Positions 10,160 to 20,369 are shown, numbered from the stretch's first letter. The stretch is 64,000 nt of DNA from Hyposmocoma kahamanoa (GCF_003589595.1 NW_020653726.1:16756214-16820213); one strand, 5' to 3'. A program made the numbers and translations. Notes: generated from the letters alone by a model not told the origin.

Positions 10160-10450
10160 TCGCTCATGCCCTTAAATATCAAATAGGTTATTTTAGATGC
10201 ACTATTTACACTTTACTATGTATATTATTATTCTCAATATATAACTTTAGGCATACTCGTTAAATTTTTGCTTTCAAATAACTTAATCCCGCTCGCTGGT
10301 CCTGACTGAAAACTAGCGCCTCGGGAAGCTTTGACATAATTGCTGAGTCAGCGCCGATTCGCTGCTATGACAATCATGTTATGTTTTTTCTTTTAAACTT
10401 AATCTGTATTTGTGTTATATCATTGATTAAAGTGTTTATCTAGCTAGGTA
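10160..10450 (+). mobile_element. Dispersed repeat G
   Basis: GGTTATTTTAGATGCACTAT, CCTGACTGAAAACTAGCGCC, GAGTCAGCGCC and TTAAAGTGTTTATC occur in the same order as at 2.6 and 47.4 kb. Confidence 0.6.
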
Positions 10451-10805
10451 TCAGTAGTGAGACGTATAATAATTTGTTTAAGTTGATGATGATAGTGATG
10501 ATGAATGAAATGATGGATGAAACTTTGGCGATTTTAATGATTGTTGAATATTCAATCTCGCATACAACCGAATTAATAGTTTCATTTTATGCAAATGTAA
10601 TTAACTTGAATCTAGGAATGCGTAATAGAATCGTGTGGGATGGTGGGACCCAACTCGAAATTATAATATTAATAAAGACCGGACGTTAAAAATAACTATA
10701 TTGGACCATGAAACTGAAAATTGAATCAGATTCTACAACAACACAAATTAATTTTCCAATAAAACCACATCATAATTATCACCAAACGATTTATTTTATT
10801 GGCTG
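10451..10805. other. Low-complexity GATGAT-rich then AT-rich DNA
   Basis: A GATGATGATAGTGATGATG-type stretch and short frames only. No supportable feature. Confidence 0.4.
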
Positions 10806-10810
10806 ATTTA

Positions 10811-11235
10811 TTGTAATTATTAATACAAAGATCGAACACTCATAAAACATTTCATCGATCCAGATGGTTTCGAACGAACGTCTTCTAACATACCGTGCCT
10901 GACGCTATACCTACTAAGTCACGGAACGAACCAACGGACCTCACAATTTTTCTATATGTCTCTGTTTTTTCTCTCCTCCTCCTTCTCTTTGGTTTTTCAA
11001 CGACTTTTTAGCCGTAGCACCATCTATGAGAAATCGATGAAAGTATTTCGTCACCCAGTTAGATATCTTTACAGCTACCAGTCCCGGCTAGAGATGACCC
11101 TATTCACCGTATTTAAGTTTTTATTGAATTGATATTCAATTATTTTTTCTGTGAAATCACTCCACTAGTTTGTTATTATTATTAATCCAAAGATCGAACA
11201 CTCAGAAAAAATTCCTAACAGACACTCAGAAAAAA
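10811..11235 (-). mobile_element. SINE C, long copy with a repeated terminal segment
   Basis: Antisense C: AATACAAAGATCGAACACTC, reverse B box, GTCACGGAACGAACCAACGG, CAACGACTTTTTAGCCGTAG, GGCTAGAGATGACCC, and CACTCCACTAGTTTG. At 11172 the AATCCAAAGATCGAACACTC end sequence starts again, the arrangement expected if C units are joined head to tail as at 25.8-26.4 kb. Confidence 0.7.
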
Positions 11236-11247
11236 GATTTATTATAT

Positions 11248-11311
11248 TTAACTGCCTCAGTGGTCGACCGGTCACCTGCTAACGCTGGCCTGCCACGCAG
11301 AAGTCCCGGGA
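11248..11311 (+). mobile_element. SINE A head fragment
   Basis: AACTGCCTCAGTGGTCGACC and GGCCTGCCACGCAGAAGTCC match SINE A, which stops before the tail and joins LINE-derived sequence. Confidence 0.6.
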
Positions 11312-11313
11312 AA

Positions 11314-11410
11314 AATATGCCAACAGACTTATTCCCTGAATGCTATAACTTGGGCTTTTTCAAGGCGAGAGTGAATAAGCATTATTTAGGTGTGCATGGC
11401 CTACCAGGTG
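11314..11410 (+). pseudogene. LINE C-terminal remnant
   Basis: Encodes FPECYNLGFFKARVNKHYLG, the end of a Jockey/CR1-like polyprotein (FPExYxLGxFKxRVNRxLxG in relatives, from memory). It is fused in frame to the SINE A head upstream, which makes a long but meaningless reading frame. Confidence 0.65.
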
Positions 11411-11440
11411 CGGTGGAGGTCAAATGCTCACTTATATATT

Positions 11441-11516
11441 TCGACGCCGGAAAGCGATCTTGTCCGGTGTAAAGTCCTATTTTTCGAGATACGACAAGAT
11501 CGCTTTCCGGCGTCGA
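11441..11516. repeat. Perfect 24-bp inverted repeat with a 28-bp loop
   Basis: TCGACGCCGGAAAGCGATCT plus TGTC is mirrored exactly at 11493-11516. The GC-rich arms in AT-rich surroundings would form a very stable hairpin. No transposon termini were recognised. Confidence 0.9.
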
Positions 11517-12115
11517 TGTATAAAAAAGTATAGAGGTTAAGATGCTACATAATGTAGTCGATTCCGGACAAACTAATTTTTAAACCTGTGTAACCTTTTT
11601 GTTGTATGTGTTATTATGAGGGTGGCGTGGTCATTGGAACAAATACCTCTTCGAACAATATAGATTAAAAAAATAATGCTCATATTACTGATTGGAGGTG
11701 GGCGAACTCTTTCGCAAGGAAGTTCTATAGCTACTACATTACAGAGGTATATATACATATCTATGTAATACGAAATTGTGCTTATGATAATAGCCGCAAA
11801 TGGTAAATTACATTCAATATTGTTAAGGAAATTTTTTTACCTTAAAACTTTATTTTCCAAAAAATGTTGTGTAAAGTAAAACAAAATACTTCTTTACGTT
11901 TTATTTCAAAACATGTTTACGTTCCAGGTTGAGTTTTTTTAAGTTTTTAAGTTAACTTTTTTTAAGTACGAAAATATTAAAACACGTGTACCAGAAAATC
12001 TCTTTCTTTTATAAACCATAATAATAAACTTGAGGTAAAAATTAGAATACTTAACTGATTAATTATTAACAGAGGTCTGTTAAAGTATAAATTCCTAAAC
12101 TTAGAGGTAGTAAAT
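11517..12115. other. AT-rich stretch without recognised features
   Basis: T- and A-rich DNA around 11820-12000; nothing supportable. Confidence 0.4.
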
Positions 12116-12119
12116 AATA

Positions 12120-12340
12120 CAATTGGAGTTGATATTACATCCCTTTGAAATCACATTTCAGAGGGAGGTATTATCAACTCTATGTTCATTTTAATAACAT
12201 AGGTCAAGCGCGTAATTCACATAGAGCTTATGTATTTCAGAGAAATTTATCCTCAACTCTATATTTATTATTATAAACAACATATACTAATTCCCTTTGA
12301 AATCATATTTCAGAGAGAGGTAATATCAACTCTATATTTA
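12120..12340. repeat. Cluster of inverted and direct J-type arms
   Basis: GAGTTGATATTACATCCCTT at 12127 is mirrored by GGAGGTATTATCAACTC at about 12168, and a direct copy GAGGTAATATCAACTC lies near 12318. A degraded arm sits near 12250. The arms resemble those of the 5748-5921 element. Confidence 0.6.
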
Positions 12341-12393
12341 TTATTTGAAGTTTAAGTAAATATACTTTGCCTATTTCGATATCTTGTTATTAG

Positions 12394-12684
12394 ATGAATA
12401 CTCCTATAAATATGTTTGATGTAAATAACAATCCAATATTAACATTTGAAATTGGACCATATATCTTTCCCATTAAAGCTAATCTTACCAATAATGTATA
12501 CAGAACTACATTCATAATCAGTCTTCCCTTTAACGGTAAAGAGGATTATAATAAAGCACTGGCCTGTATGAGTTTCCATAAATGGCAAGGGTATTATTAT
12601 TTGATCGCTCGCTCTTCGACGAATGCACGATTTCAAAGTTACTATCTATTTTTTTACAACATACAAGTCGTGAATCAAATATAA
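12394..12684 (+). other. 96-codon AT-rich open frame, doubtful
   Basis: ATG to stop, with a mixed composition (ILTFEIGPYIFPIKANL), but the codons are AT-rich like the surroundings, the context is repeat-derived, and the opposite strand is open too. No family recognised. More likely chance or a TE remnant than a gene. Confidence 0.15.
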
Positions 12685-12929
12685 CAAACTTATATAATAT
12701 ATAATTAATAGTATATATAATTTTGATACATGTACAATGGGAATAAAATTATTCTACGAATTGATCTGTCAATCTGTGTTCATAATTTAGGTATGTTAGA
12801 ACCAACCGGGTGAAGTTGTTCGCGGAAGCGAATGACATAATTTAGAAAAAAATCAAAGTACCTAAAATATTAAATGGCCAATTCTATGCATATTTATTTG
12901 CATGCTGTGCTTCGGTAGTTCTATAAAGA

Positions 12930-13306
12930 TTTATTATATATTATACAAAAAATAAACACATTTGTTGTAATTTTATATTTAGTCATAATAATCGAAATAA
13001 GACTCTAAATAACTAACCTCAAATGATGTATCGGAACAACTGCTATCACTTTTTTGTATTCTTTCTTTCATGTCTTTAGTAATTCTGTCCCGTTCTCTGA
13101 TAGCATCAATATCACAACTATACAAATTTGAAACTGCGGGCATGTCTTTTATTTCCCGGAGTACTCCACATTCCCTATAAATAAATATATTCGCATTAAA
13201 TAAAATTACTATCTGTTGAAAAGACTAGCAAAACTACAAATTTCATAGAAAAGATCTAAATTATTATGTCGTACTTACATTAAAATCGGAAATTCACCCA
13301 AATGTT
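12930..13306 (-). CDS. Candidate 3'-terminal exons of an unidentified host gene
   Basis: The last exon spans 13174-12979: acceptor TTTATTTATAG| in front of 13174 and a frame of 64 codons to a TAA at 12981-12979, with an AATAAA signal at 12935-12930. The reading includes ECGVLREIKDMPAVSNL, AIRERDRITKDMKERIQ and a serine/acidic tail ending ESYFDYYD. An alternative donor GAG|GTTAGT inside it could splice onward. Upstream, 13306-13279 (28 bases, acceptor-like TATCTCAAG, donor AAT|GTAAGT) reads HLGEFPIL and joins in the correct phase. Looks charged and probably coiled-coil-like in the RERDRITKDMKERIQ part. Family unknown. The rest of the gene would lie to the right, on the minus strand. The phase match of two exons is the main support. 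Confidence 0.55.
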
Positions 13307-13469
13307 CTTGAGATAGCAATCATAGCAAAAAGAAGCTTTCGCACATCACTTTTCACAGTTTTCGTCTTATTATTATAAAGGAAATCACAAAAATCGCAGC
13401 TAACAAGTCAACTTCCAAACAGTGACTTAAATATTGGGGTAGTCAGTTAGATCAAAAAAAAATCTGAGT

Positions 13470-13552
13470 GTCATTTTTCGTTAGCCAGACTCTAGTTTTA
13501 CTGCTATCAAGTTTAATCGTTCTTTTTTCTTTCATTTACTATCATACACAGA

Positions 13553-13583
<31 letters not shown>

Positions 13584-13830
13584 TCGCACGCACGCACGGA
13601 CGCACGCACGCACGCACGCACGCTTGCATGCACGCACGTACGCACGCACGCACGCACGCACGCACGCACATACTCGCGCTACAATCACTCAACTGTATTG
13701 CTTTTTTCTTGTAATATTATTGTCTTTACTTTAAACTACTCTGAGAGCGTGAAGGCCTACTGAGCTGTAATACAGGTTTAGTTGCCTAATACGGTCTCCA
13801 GTCTCTCACAAGAGATACAATATTTAAAAT
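13470..13830 (+). mobile_element. LINE 3' tail with (ACGC)n array
   Basis: A GCAC/ACGC run at 13549-13672 is followed by sequence sharing GAAATACAGGTT-like and CCTAxTxxGG blocks with 41.16-41.30 kb. Coding parts are absent. Confidence 0.55.
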
Positions 13831-14371
13831 TGTTAGTCTGTTATAAAATAAGTGTAGTAAGTAAGTAAGTTTTTATAAATTTTGATTACTACGAGTATTA
13901 TTAATCGAACGATTTCAAAATAGACGATTCAGTTTTACGACTAGCCACGTCTAAGGGACTTATTAGTGAATAATTGAAGATATGGAAGCTGATTGGACGT
14001 AAAAGGTGGGTAGTTTACCTGCGGCCTGTTGTACAGCTTTGAACGATTTATAAAGTATTGAGAATTTATGAGCCAGTAAAGTGGAGGCTGCGACGGACAT
14101 GGTATATTTCACAGAGATTCTTTATATCATTTCTATGATACACGCAAAAATGCTAAGTTGGGGCCATCTTGGACCACAATGTTTAGACGAGTTGAGGTTT
14201 ATCAGAGCTTCTCCTATTTAATAGTAGAATATGTCCAAAAAAATGTGAGTTATTTCTTTCTTTTTTTTAAATATAAAGATTCAATTACTTTTCGTCTCTT
14301 TTAGCATTATGGTTTTGATGCAAAAATGTTACATATCCACATAGTTAAAAAAAGAAAAAAGAAAAAAAAAA
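13831..14371. other. Unassigned stretch
   Basis: No repeat match or splice-bounded frame found; a purine-rich run sits at 14345-14370. Confidence 0.35.
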
Positions 14372-14593
14372 CAATTCTCCTAATTGCGAATTATGTGGGG
14401 TAGTGGAAGATGCATATCATTTGTTATTGGAATGTGTCCGGTACGAACAACAGAGGACGGCGTTGATGAGAGACCTGCAGATCAACCGAACATCCTTAGG
14501 TGCTATAAATTGTATATTAAGCAATCCCCACACGAAACAGGCAAAAAGACTATTACTATTTGTTGAATCGGATCTCCAACAGCGTCGCTTTTA
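14372..14593 (+). pseudogene. LINE C-terminal zinc-knuckle remnant
   Basis: Reads SPNCELCGVVEDAYHLLLEC, a CxxC...HxxxxC motif at the C-terminus of R1/Jockey-type LINE polyproteins, then QQRTALMRDLQIN and LLLFVESDLQQRRF before a stop. Only the final part survives, preceded by a purine-rich run and followed by a B fragment. Family placement is from the motif only. Confidence 0.7.
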
Positions 14594-14634
14594 GGGTACG
14601 ATGGAACTGGCATATACATTGTATAAAATTTCCT

Positions 14635-14815
14635 AAACAGTTGCAGTTGCAGTGCCACTTAGGGTTTTAAATCGCAAAGATCTGAGGGGCACTGCCACTG
14701 CGCCCGTCACCCTGAGACGTAAGTTGATAAGTCCCATGTGCCTGTAATTAATAATAATAATGCACACTCTCAGACTGAAATACAAGTTGAAAAGTCCCAT
14801 GCGCCGTAACGCAGT
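14635..14815 (+). mobile_element. B repeat, partial
   Basis: GTTGCAGTGCCACTTAGGG, AAATCGCAAAGATCTGAGGG and AAGTCCCATGTGCCTGTAAT, then an (AAT)n interruption and a second scrap of the same segment. Confidence 0.75.
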
Positions 14816-14944
14816 AATACTTACATACAGCCTTTCTTTTTTTAAGTGCTAGCGTTCATGTTCTGATACTGGTTGTACCTTTTATCATGCACTTTTTATA
14901 CTTATTACGCTTAAGTTTTATGAACAAACATATTATTTTTATTA

Positions 14945-15165
14945 AAGACAACGTGGCAGTTCTTCTTTGGACGAACTCTATCACAAGGAGACTTACTGTT
15001 ATTATATTTTTTTTGTGATACAAAGAGATGGGACAAAAATGTCATACGCCTGATGGTAAGCGAAACGCTTTAAATGGCAAAGATCTAAGGGGTACTACCA
15101 CTCAATCAAATCAACTGACAAATCTCATGTGCCTGTAATTCACCATTATTGTTCGTTCCATCTAT
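14945..15165 (+). mobile_element. Two joined B fragments
   Basis: 14945-14997 is a B end (GGACGAACTCTATCACAAGG). 15000-15165 is a B beginning (GATACAAAGAGATGGGAC ... CGCCTGATGGTAAGCGAAA ... CTCATGTGCCTGTAAT). The junction is end to start, so two copies were juxtaposed. Confidence 0.65.
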
Positions 15166-15187
15166 TAATGGTAACAGGGACGCCAGG

Positions 15188-15314
15188 AGGGCTAGCACGA
15201 CAGGGAGCAGTTTGCGCGAGAGCGATATAAAGCGCGATAAACTCTATGAGACAATGGCAGTATGTCGCGCTTTATGTCGCTCTGGCGCAAGTCGCGCCCT
15301 AACGTGCTAGCCCT
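15188..15314. mobile_element. Foldback element with GC-rich inverted arms
   Basis: AGGGCTAGCACG and CGTGCTAGCCCT are exact 12-bp inverted ends. Inside, GAGAGCGATATAAAGCGCGA mirrors TCGCGCTTTATGTCGCTC. Total 127 bp. A related CGCGCTTCTATGTCGCTCTC occurs near 48.36 kb. Confidence 0.8.
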
Positions 15315-16089
15315 ACAGCTTGAGCAGTATTTATAGTACTTACAAAAAATAATAAACAATTTCACTTGTATCAAAGTAAATGCGGATTGGAGGCTTCATA
15401 CGGTTTCAGGGGTTCTAAAACTTTTTCGACATTTTTTTTCCTACAGCGAAACATTGGTAAATATACTTAGACTGTCATAAGTTCATGTTCCTACAGGGAT
15501 TGTACCTGTCGAATTTTTCATTAGTAAGCAACCATTTTCCCACATACATATTAGTATTATGTTAGACAATAAAATTATAAAATATTCTACGTAACATTGA
15601 GGTAGAATATTTTTTAAGTTTGTAACCTCTGTACCCGGTCATTAACTTGATTGAAACTTCCACTAAAGAAAAGAATTTAAAATCTTATAATTTTTATTTT
15701 GAATAATTAATAAGTACGTGTAACACTACACTTTGGATCGCACTTATCGCAAACACCATAGAGTTGAATTTTAATCGTTTCTCGTTTGACGTACTCTTGA
15801 CAGTGTATCAAATATAACAATTATGCGACGTAACTTTCTAAAATGAAATGTGTTTTTCACATAAAGAAACTTAAGAATAAAGAAACGTTTTAACGTAGAG
15901 TGTTTCACCAAAACAATGCTATTTTTTTGGCAAAATGAATTTCCAAATCTATTGTTATCATTACCACGATTACCAGCTGAAGTTTGATCGGACTTTTCTG
16001 TTACGCCCTATATAACTTCGAAAGTAAAACTGAAACCAGTGCTTTGAAAGGATTTCTCATTGTCAGTGAATACACAGGCTTCAGAAGTT
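15315..16089. other. AT-rich stretch without recognised features
   Basis: No convincing frame or repeat. Confidence 0.4.
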
Positions 16090-16260
16090 TCACGATTGGG
16101 TTCGCGAGAAAAATGGAATAAAAACAGAGTTAGGATGATTGACTGGATGGCTGAATAAATTGTTTTGTTAGGGCTTCCCATTCCGATATTCTGATGGAGT
16201 TTTGAATCGCAGGCACGATATGCAGGCTCTATTTGCCTTTATTGTATCTACTAGTATATG
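16090..16260 (+). repeat. Direct repeat flanking the 16.3-17.4 kb block (left copy)
   Basis: GAGAAAAATGGAATAAAAAC and GATGATTGACTGGA are matched at 17405-17575 by AAGAAAAATGGAATGAAAAC and GATGATTGACGGA. Further on, both have a GGCACGATATG / GATACGATATG piece. Similarity fades with distance. Confidence 0.55.
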
Positions 16261-16298
16261 TTTTCCTTTTTTTTTGCAACTGAGTATCTGTAACATTT

Positions 16299-16350
16299 GA
16301 AAATGAAACTATTTTTTCGGATCTTCAACCGTTACCATGGGCCCAGTAAA
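16299..16350 (-). mobile_element. Penelope-like 3' UTR scrap
   Basis: ATGAAACTATTTTTTCGGAT and GTTACCATGGGCCCAGTAAAG resemble the 33.87-33.96 kb segment, heavily degraded. Confidence 0.4.
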
Positions 16351-16689
16351 GAGCTCAAAATGTTGGATTTATTTGAAAAAAAAAAAAACAAATATATGCA
16401 ATTTACATTCGGAAAGAGTAGTTTTATATCCAATGCATAGTAATCTGGAAAACGTGAAAACTCGATATTCATTGCATGTATTTGTACTTTTTTTTGCAAT
16501 ATTTTGTTTAACGAATCTATCTTCGTTCATACGTTATTTTATTTTCCATTGTCGCTTTTCGTAACTTTTATCATCCTCATTTTAGCTCCAAAGTATTTCG
16601 TTTGTTTTAAGTTTTCTCAAATACGTCCCGTTCTTGCATAAATCTTTACCCCAAACTCGTCCAAATGCTGTCACCAACCTGATTGCCAA

Positions 16690-17215
16690 AACCAACTGGC
16701 AAGATATTCAGCGTGAAATGTCCAATCCTGTTTATATACAAATTGAAACATGACAGCAACTTTGAATGTCAAGCTGTTTTCGATTTAGACGGTTATACTT
16801 TAGGTTGGCATTTAATTTATCGGAATCTTCCTTATCATGGACACCTATTACAGTAGCCTCAACGAAATTGATAAAATATGAATTCATTTCTGAATAAGTA
16901 TTGTAGCGCTGTTGACGCATTCAGCCGCCATGTCTAAAGAACTGGCTGAATATCCCGTATTATCGACACCTTTAGCAGAACCAACATACCGGCCATTTTC
17001 GATGCCCATTGGCATCTGTCGCAATGGCGGTAAACGCCTGATGGTATGGCACAAATGCTCTAAACCCAACCAGTGGTACAGCATTGTGCCTTTTATGGTG
17101 GAAACCATGGATACCTCTCTGATCTCTGCATCTGGAGGGGCTACAGATGATGTTGCTCGCTTAGAAGCTTTTTGTTTGCTTCTGAAGAAAAGGCCGGGCA
17201 ATTACTTTCGCTGAA
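16690..17215. other. GC-richer block with overlapping open frames on both strands
   Basis: From 16912 to 17214 the plus strand is open to a stop (MPIGICRNGGKRLMVWHKCS ... LLKKRPGNYFR), and the minus strand is open over nearly the same span (RRLPPLRQMPMGIENGRYVG). Base composition here is near 50% G+C, unlike the flanks. I could not decide the coding strand or the family. The two copies of a direct repeat at 16.09 and 17.40 kb bracket it, which favours a transposon remnant or another inserted segment. Confidence 0.4.
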
Positions 17216-17399
17216 GTGTAAGCTTAGCTTTGCAAAGTGCAAACATTATCATCTTCATATCCACGATGCCCCAGGGTGCTAGAAGATGTGACTAGAAGAA
17301 TAAAATGTAGAAAATGTCGAATACTATCCCCTCCATTTAATATTATGTAAATATGGAACGGTGTAACGAGCTGGTGTCCACAGCTCGACGTCTATACTT

Positions 17400-17580
17400 A
17401 TACGTGGATAAAATATTTCAACTTGGGCTACGCAAGAAAAATGGAATGAAAACAAAGTTACGATGATTGACGGAATATACGAATACAGATTGCTTTGTTT
17501 TTTCGATCTATGCTAGGCTAGTATAGCCGGTGCAGCCGAGTCGCGGGTCGCAGATACGATATGTGTTTACATTGGGTGTA
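17400..17580 (+). repeat. Direct repeat flanking the 16.3-17.4 kb block (right copy)
   Basis: See the left copy; this one is the more GC-rich and includes a GTGCAGCCGAGTCGCGGGTC stretch absent from the left copy. Confidence 0.5.
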
Positions 17581-17696
17581 GTTTGGACCGTCACATTTGA
17601 TTTCATACCCTTTCCATCGCTTTGAATAGTTTTTCGATGCGTTTCTTTGTTGGTCCCAGTTTAAATATTATAAACAACACATGTATTGTTATGTAT

Positions 17697-17945
17697 GACG
17701 ACCTCCGTGATCGAGTGGCTTGCACAACGGTTTTCATAGTGTTGTCATCTCTGAGACACTGGCTTCGATCCCCGGCCTGGTTAATATACAAACTAACTTT
17801 TCTATATTGTCTCGTGTCTGGGTGTTTATGGTACCGGAGTTGTTTCGATTTTCATTACACAAGTGCTTTAGTTACTTATTTTAGGATCAGAGCAAAGCGT
17901 ATGATGTTGTCTAATACTCATTTATTTATTATTTTATTTACTATT
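17697..17945 (+). mobile_element. tRNA-derived SINE K
   Basis: GACGACCTCCGTGATCGAGT gives an A-box-like start, GGCTTCGATCCC a B box, then CATTACACAAGTGCTTTAGT and a T/A-rich tail. The same element, interrupted by B, is at 60.11-60.61 kb. Confidence 0.75.
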
Positions 17946-18524
17946 GTTTGGATATTCGAGTAATTTAATTTCAAAATCTATTTATGAGCAGCACTCGGGT
18001 TCTGTTTGAAATTTTAATTCAGGGTGTTGTGGTGTTTTAGTGTAAGTTTTCAAATATGTAAACTTCACTCAACTTTTAAACGTCGCCACCTTATAAGTAT
18101 ATAATTAAGATCTAAATAAAAATATTAACGCAAACGCGGTAGTTAAGTTTGAATGATTACAAATTTACACTCAGGCTTTTGAACAGTATCCGTGTAATAA
18201 ATTTCATTCCACTAGTACTCGTAGTATCGGAAATTCCGTAGGTAATTTGGTGTTATGTGGTCTGGTACTCTGTTGTCCTAGAATTTTCCCAAATTTCTAA
18301 TGAAGACCCTGAAACTATAATGTACATTTTCAAACAATATATTTTATTTTAAGCGAACATACATACATACTCGAAGTATTCAAAAAAAATTATTTAACAC
18401 TACCACTTACTCGCAAAGCAGATGTCCCTTGAGAAGAACAAGGAAGAAAGCTCTAAGTGTTGGTTTTTGTAAGAAACAAATCTTCACATTCATCATTTGC
18501 AATATCTATTTTAAAAATATCATA

Positions 18525-18635
18525 TCCCTTACCATTTAAAATCGGAACACAGTAATGCTTGCGTTACTGCTTGGCGGCAGAAACACATAAGGTATTTACT
18601 TCCCTAAATGAACTCGTTCACCAGGAGCTCTAATT
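18525..18635 (+). mobile_element. B repeat 3' part
   Basis: ATCGGAACACAGTAATGCTT, TTACTGCTTGGCGGCAGAAA and GTTCACCAGGAGCTCT match the B end region. It overlaps the end of the candidate minus-strand exon at 18596-18729. Confidence 0.75.
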
Positions 18636-18729
18636 CGAGCTTCAAAATTGACTTTGATTGGATTACATCCATTCAATTTCGCAACTGTATCACGAATAGA
18701 AGAGTAAATTTTGAGAATCGATAGGAATC
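18596..18729 (-). CDS. Candidate terminal exon with a SINE-derived stop codon
   Basis: CCCATTATAG| precedes 18729 on the minus strand. The frame then runs 43 codons: FLSILKIYSSIRDTVAKLNG and a CNPIKVNFEARIR segment, followed by about ten codons and the TAA (18598-18596) that lie in antisense B repeat. The unique part looks like ordinary protein; the rest would be exonised repeat. No upstream exon was identified. The alternatives are a remnant of a broken gene, or chance. Function unknown. Confidence 0.4.
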
Positions 18730-19360
18730 CTATAATGGGACCACATCTTCGTTATTTAATTCCAAATTTAAATCATAATTATTAAACAGCATTTCTTATC
18801 CAAACAGACGCAAGCCAAAGTGCATGACTTGTCATTTGCTGCAGTTAATAAACATTAAAGGTAATATTGATACCTCTTTACACCCGAGACTTGGAAGTCA
18901 CGAACAATAACATCGCTAATGCGCTTTTGTAATTATAGCTAGTGTTATTAAGAAAAGTTTATTAGGTATTTGCTACTTGAAAATGTTTTTTAATTTCTTA
19001 GAATTTAGGCGTTCTTGCATTATATATGACAGTACATATTTTATGCTCTGTTCTAAAATCGTGTAGGTACTTTGTGCTTTCATACAAATCAACGTTTCGG
19101 TAATGACTGGTCATGGGACTTGTAAAGAGTCAGAAACGTTGTTTGAAAAAACAAATATTCACGATTTGCGACTACCTAAGAAAGTGGAATGTTAAGTCAA
19201 AAATAACAATACAGAGCATTTGTTTAATGGATATTATAAAATCAATATTGTTTTTTTTTTCCAGATAACACATTAATTATATCTGATCTAAAACCAGGGA
19301 ACTCCCTGTACTATGCTCCGGATCACTACTTATCACACTCTGACCAGAAACAATTTCATC
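18730..19360. other. Unassigned AT-rich stretch
   Basis: Nothing supportable. If the 18.6-kb exon is real this is part of its upstream intron. Confidence 0.35.
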
Positions 19361-19364
19361 ATCT

Positions 19365-19572
19365 TCTTTTTAGCCATTCTCAACCATATCGGTGTATTGG
19401 TTCCCAGATATAAGGCCTCCTTCTCTTTCTGTCACTTCTTTCGGTTCTGTGCCACTTGTATCCAATTCAATTCCATCGCTTTCTTTATGTTATCCTTCCA
19501 AATCTGCGGTCTCCCTCTGGGTCGCATTTCTCCCCAAGGTCGCCATTCAAGGACCACCTTACACCAGGAGCC
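19365..19572 (-). pseudogene. LINE (RTE-like) C-terminal remnant
   Basis: The minus strand reads VVLEWRPWGEMRPRGRPQIW, then NWIQVAQNRKK with a stop replacing the next residue, and EALYLG. The RGRPxxxW...NWxxxAQNRxxW pattern is the C-terminal signature of RTE-like LINEs in insects (from memory). Degraded by at least one stop and small indels. Confidence 0.6.
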
Positions 19573-19589
19573 ATGCTTTCGAGGAACGC

Positions 19590-19762
19590 CAAATTTCATC
19601 ATCATCACCATCCATTAAACGCCCCATTGCTGGACACGGGTCTCCTCTCCGGCGAGTGTTTTATATTAGTCCGCCACCTGGCCCAATGCGGGTTAGGGAT
19701 TTCACATATTTTTCGCCACGCTTCACTTCGAATTCCGAGAAACTCAGAGGTCGCTCTGCTTG
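19590..19762. mobile_element. Common lepidopteran repeat segment (TTGCTGGACACGGGTCTCC type)
   Basis: CATTGCTGGACACGGGTCTC, GTCCGCCACCTGGCCCAATG and CGGGTTAGGGATTTCACA follow each other. A second, poorer copy is at 44.64-44.74 kb. Recognised as a widespread repeat in moth and butterfly genomes; it directly follows the RTE-like tail. Confidence 0.6.
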
Positions 19763-19794
19763 AAAGGCGGTAAGGTCAAATCATTAGGCTACCA

Positions 19795-19912
19795 CGGCTT
19801 TTAACCAATTTAGAAAAGTTATTTTCCTAAATTGGTCCTACTAGGAATCGATCTTGGAACCTCCTCATCTAGCATCCACAGTGGAAACCATTGTGCCGCC
19901 GAGGTCGTCATA
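19795..19912 (-). mobile_element. tRNA-derived SINE L
   Basis: ACCAATTTAGAAAAGTTATT, then GGAATCGATCTTGGAACCTC (reverse B box) and CATTGTGCCGCCGAGGTCGT (reverse A-box side). Matches 37.40-37.51 kb. Confidence 0.65.
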
Positions 19913-20365
19913 TTCATATTTTGCTGTATTTGACGTGCAATACAATAAAAGAAAATATAAATGAATTAGAGACTCAAATACTAAAATGGGTCTAAAAGTG
20001 CAACAATTACAAGCTAGTAAAGTATATTGCGGCGAATCAAAACTAAGATACGCACATACCACAACAGATAATTACGAACTTGAAAAAATGTGAAACGCCT
20101 GTATTAACCGTAAGGAGGAGCAGTGTGATTTCCACATACGAAAAGCACACTCGGGAACATGTTACTTATTTAATTATAAATTTGAACGCCATGTAGTGTC
20201 ATTTAAAAAAAATAATATAAAAAGTAAAATGTAGAGTCACACTACTACATTCAAAATAAAAAAAACAATTTTATCTAAAGATATTCGTCTACAATATAGA
20301 ATTCAGACTTTCATTTGGATACAAAACATTCAGTTTTATGTAACACTTCAGATGTATAAGTAGAT
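19913..20365. other. AT-rich stretch without recognised features
   Basis: No supportable feature. Confidence 0.4.
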
Positions 20366-20369
20366 CTCC

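Noticed and set aside
11170..11472. A 100-residue protein
   Set aside because: The frame joins SINE C/A, a LINE tail and one arm of the hairpin; a fusion of repeats, not a gene.
13549..13672. Open frames through (ACGC)n arrays giving HAR/TH-repeat peptides, also at 3.83 and 41.06 kb
   Set aside because: They are translations of a microsatellite; no gene structure around them.
16884..17214. Calling a definite gene in the 16.9-17.2 kb block
   Set aside because: Both strands are open and neither product is recognised; kept as an unidentified block.
19313..19773. Plus-strand proteins of 100-120 residues
   Set aside because: The minus strand carries the RTE-like signature (RGRP...AQNRKK); the plus frames are its shadow plus a common repeat.
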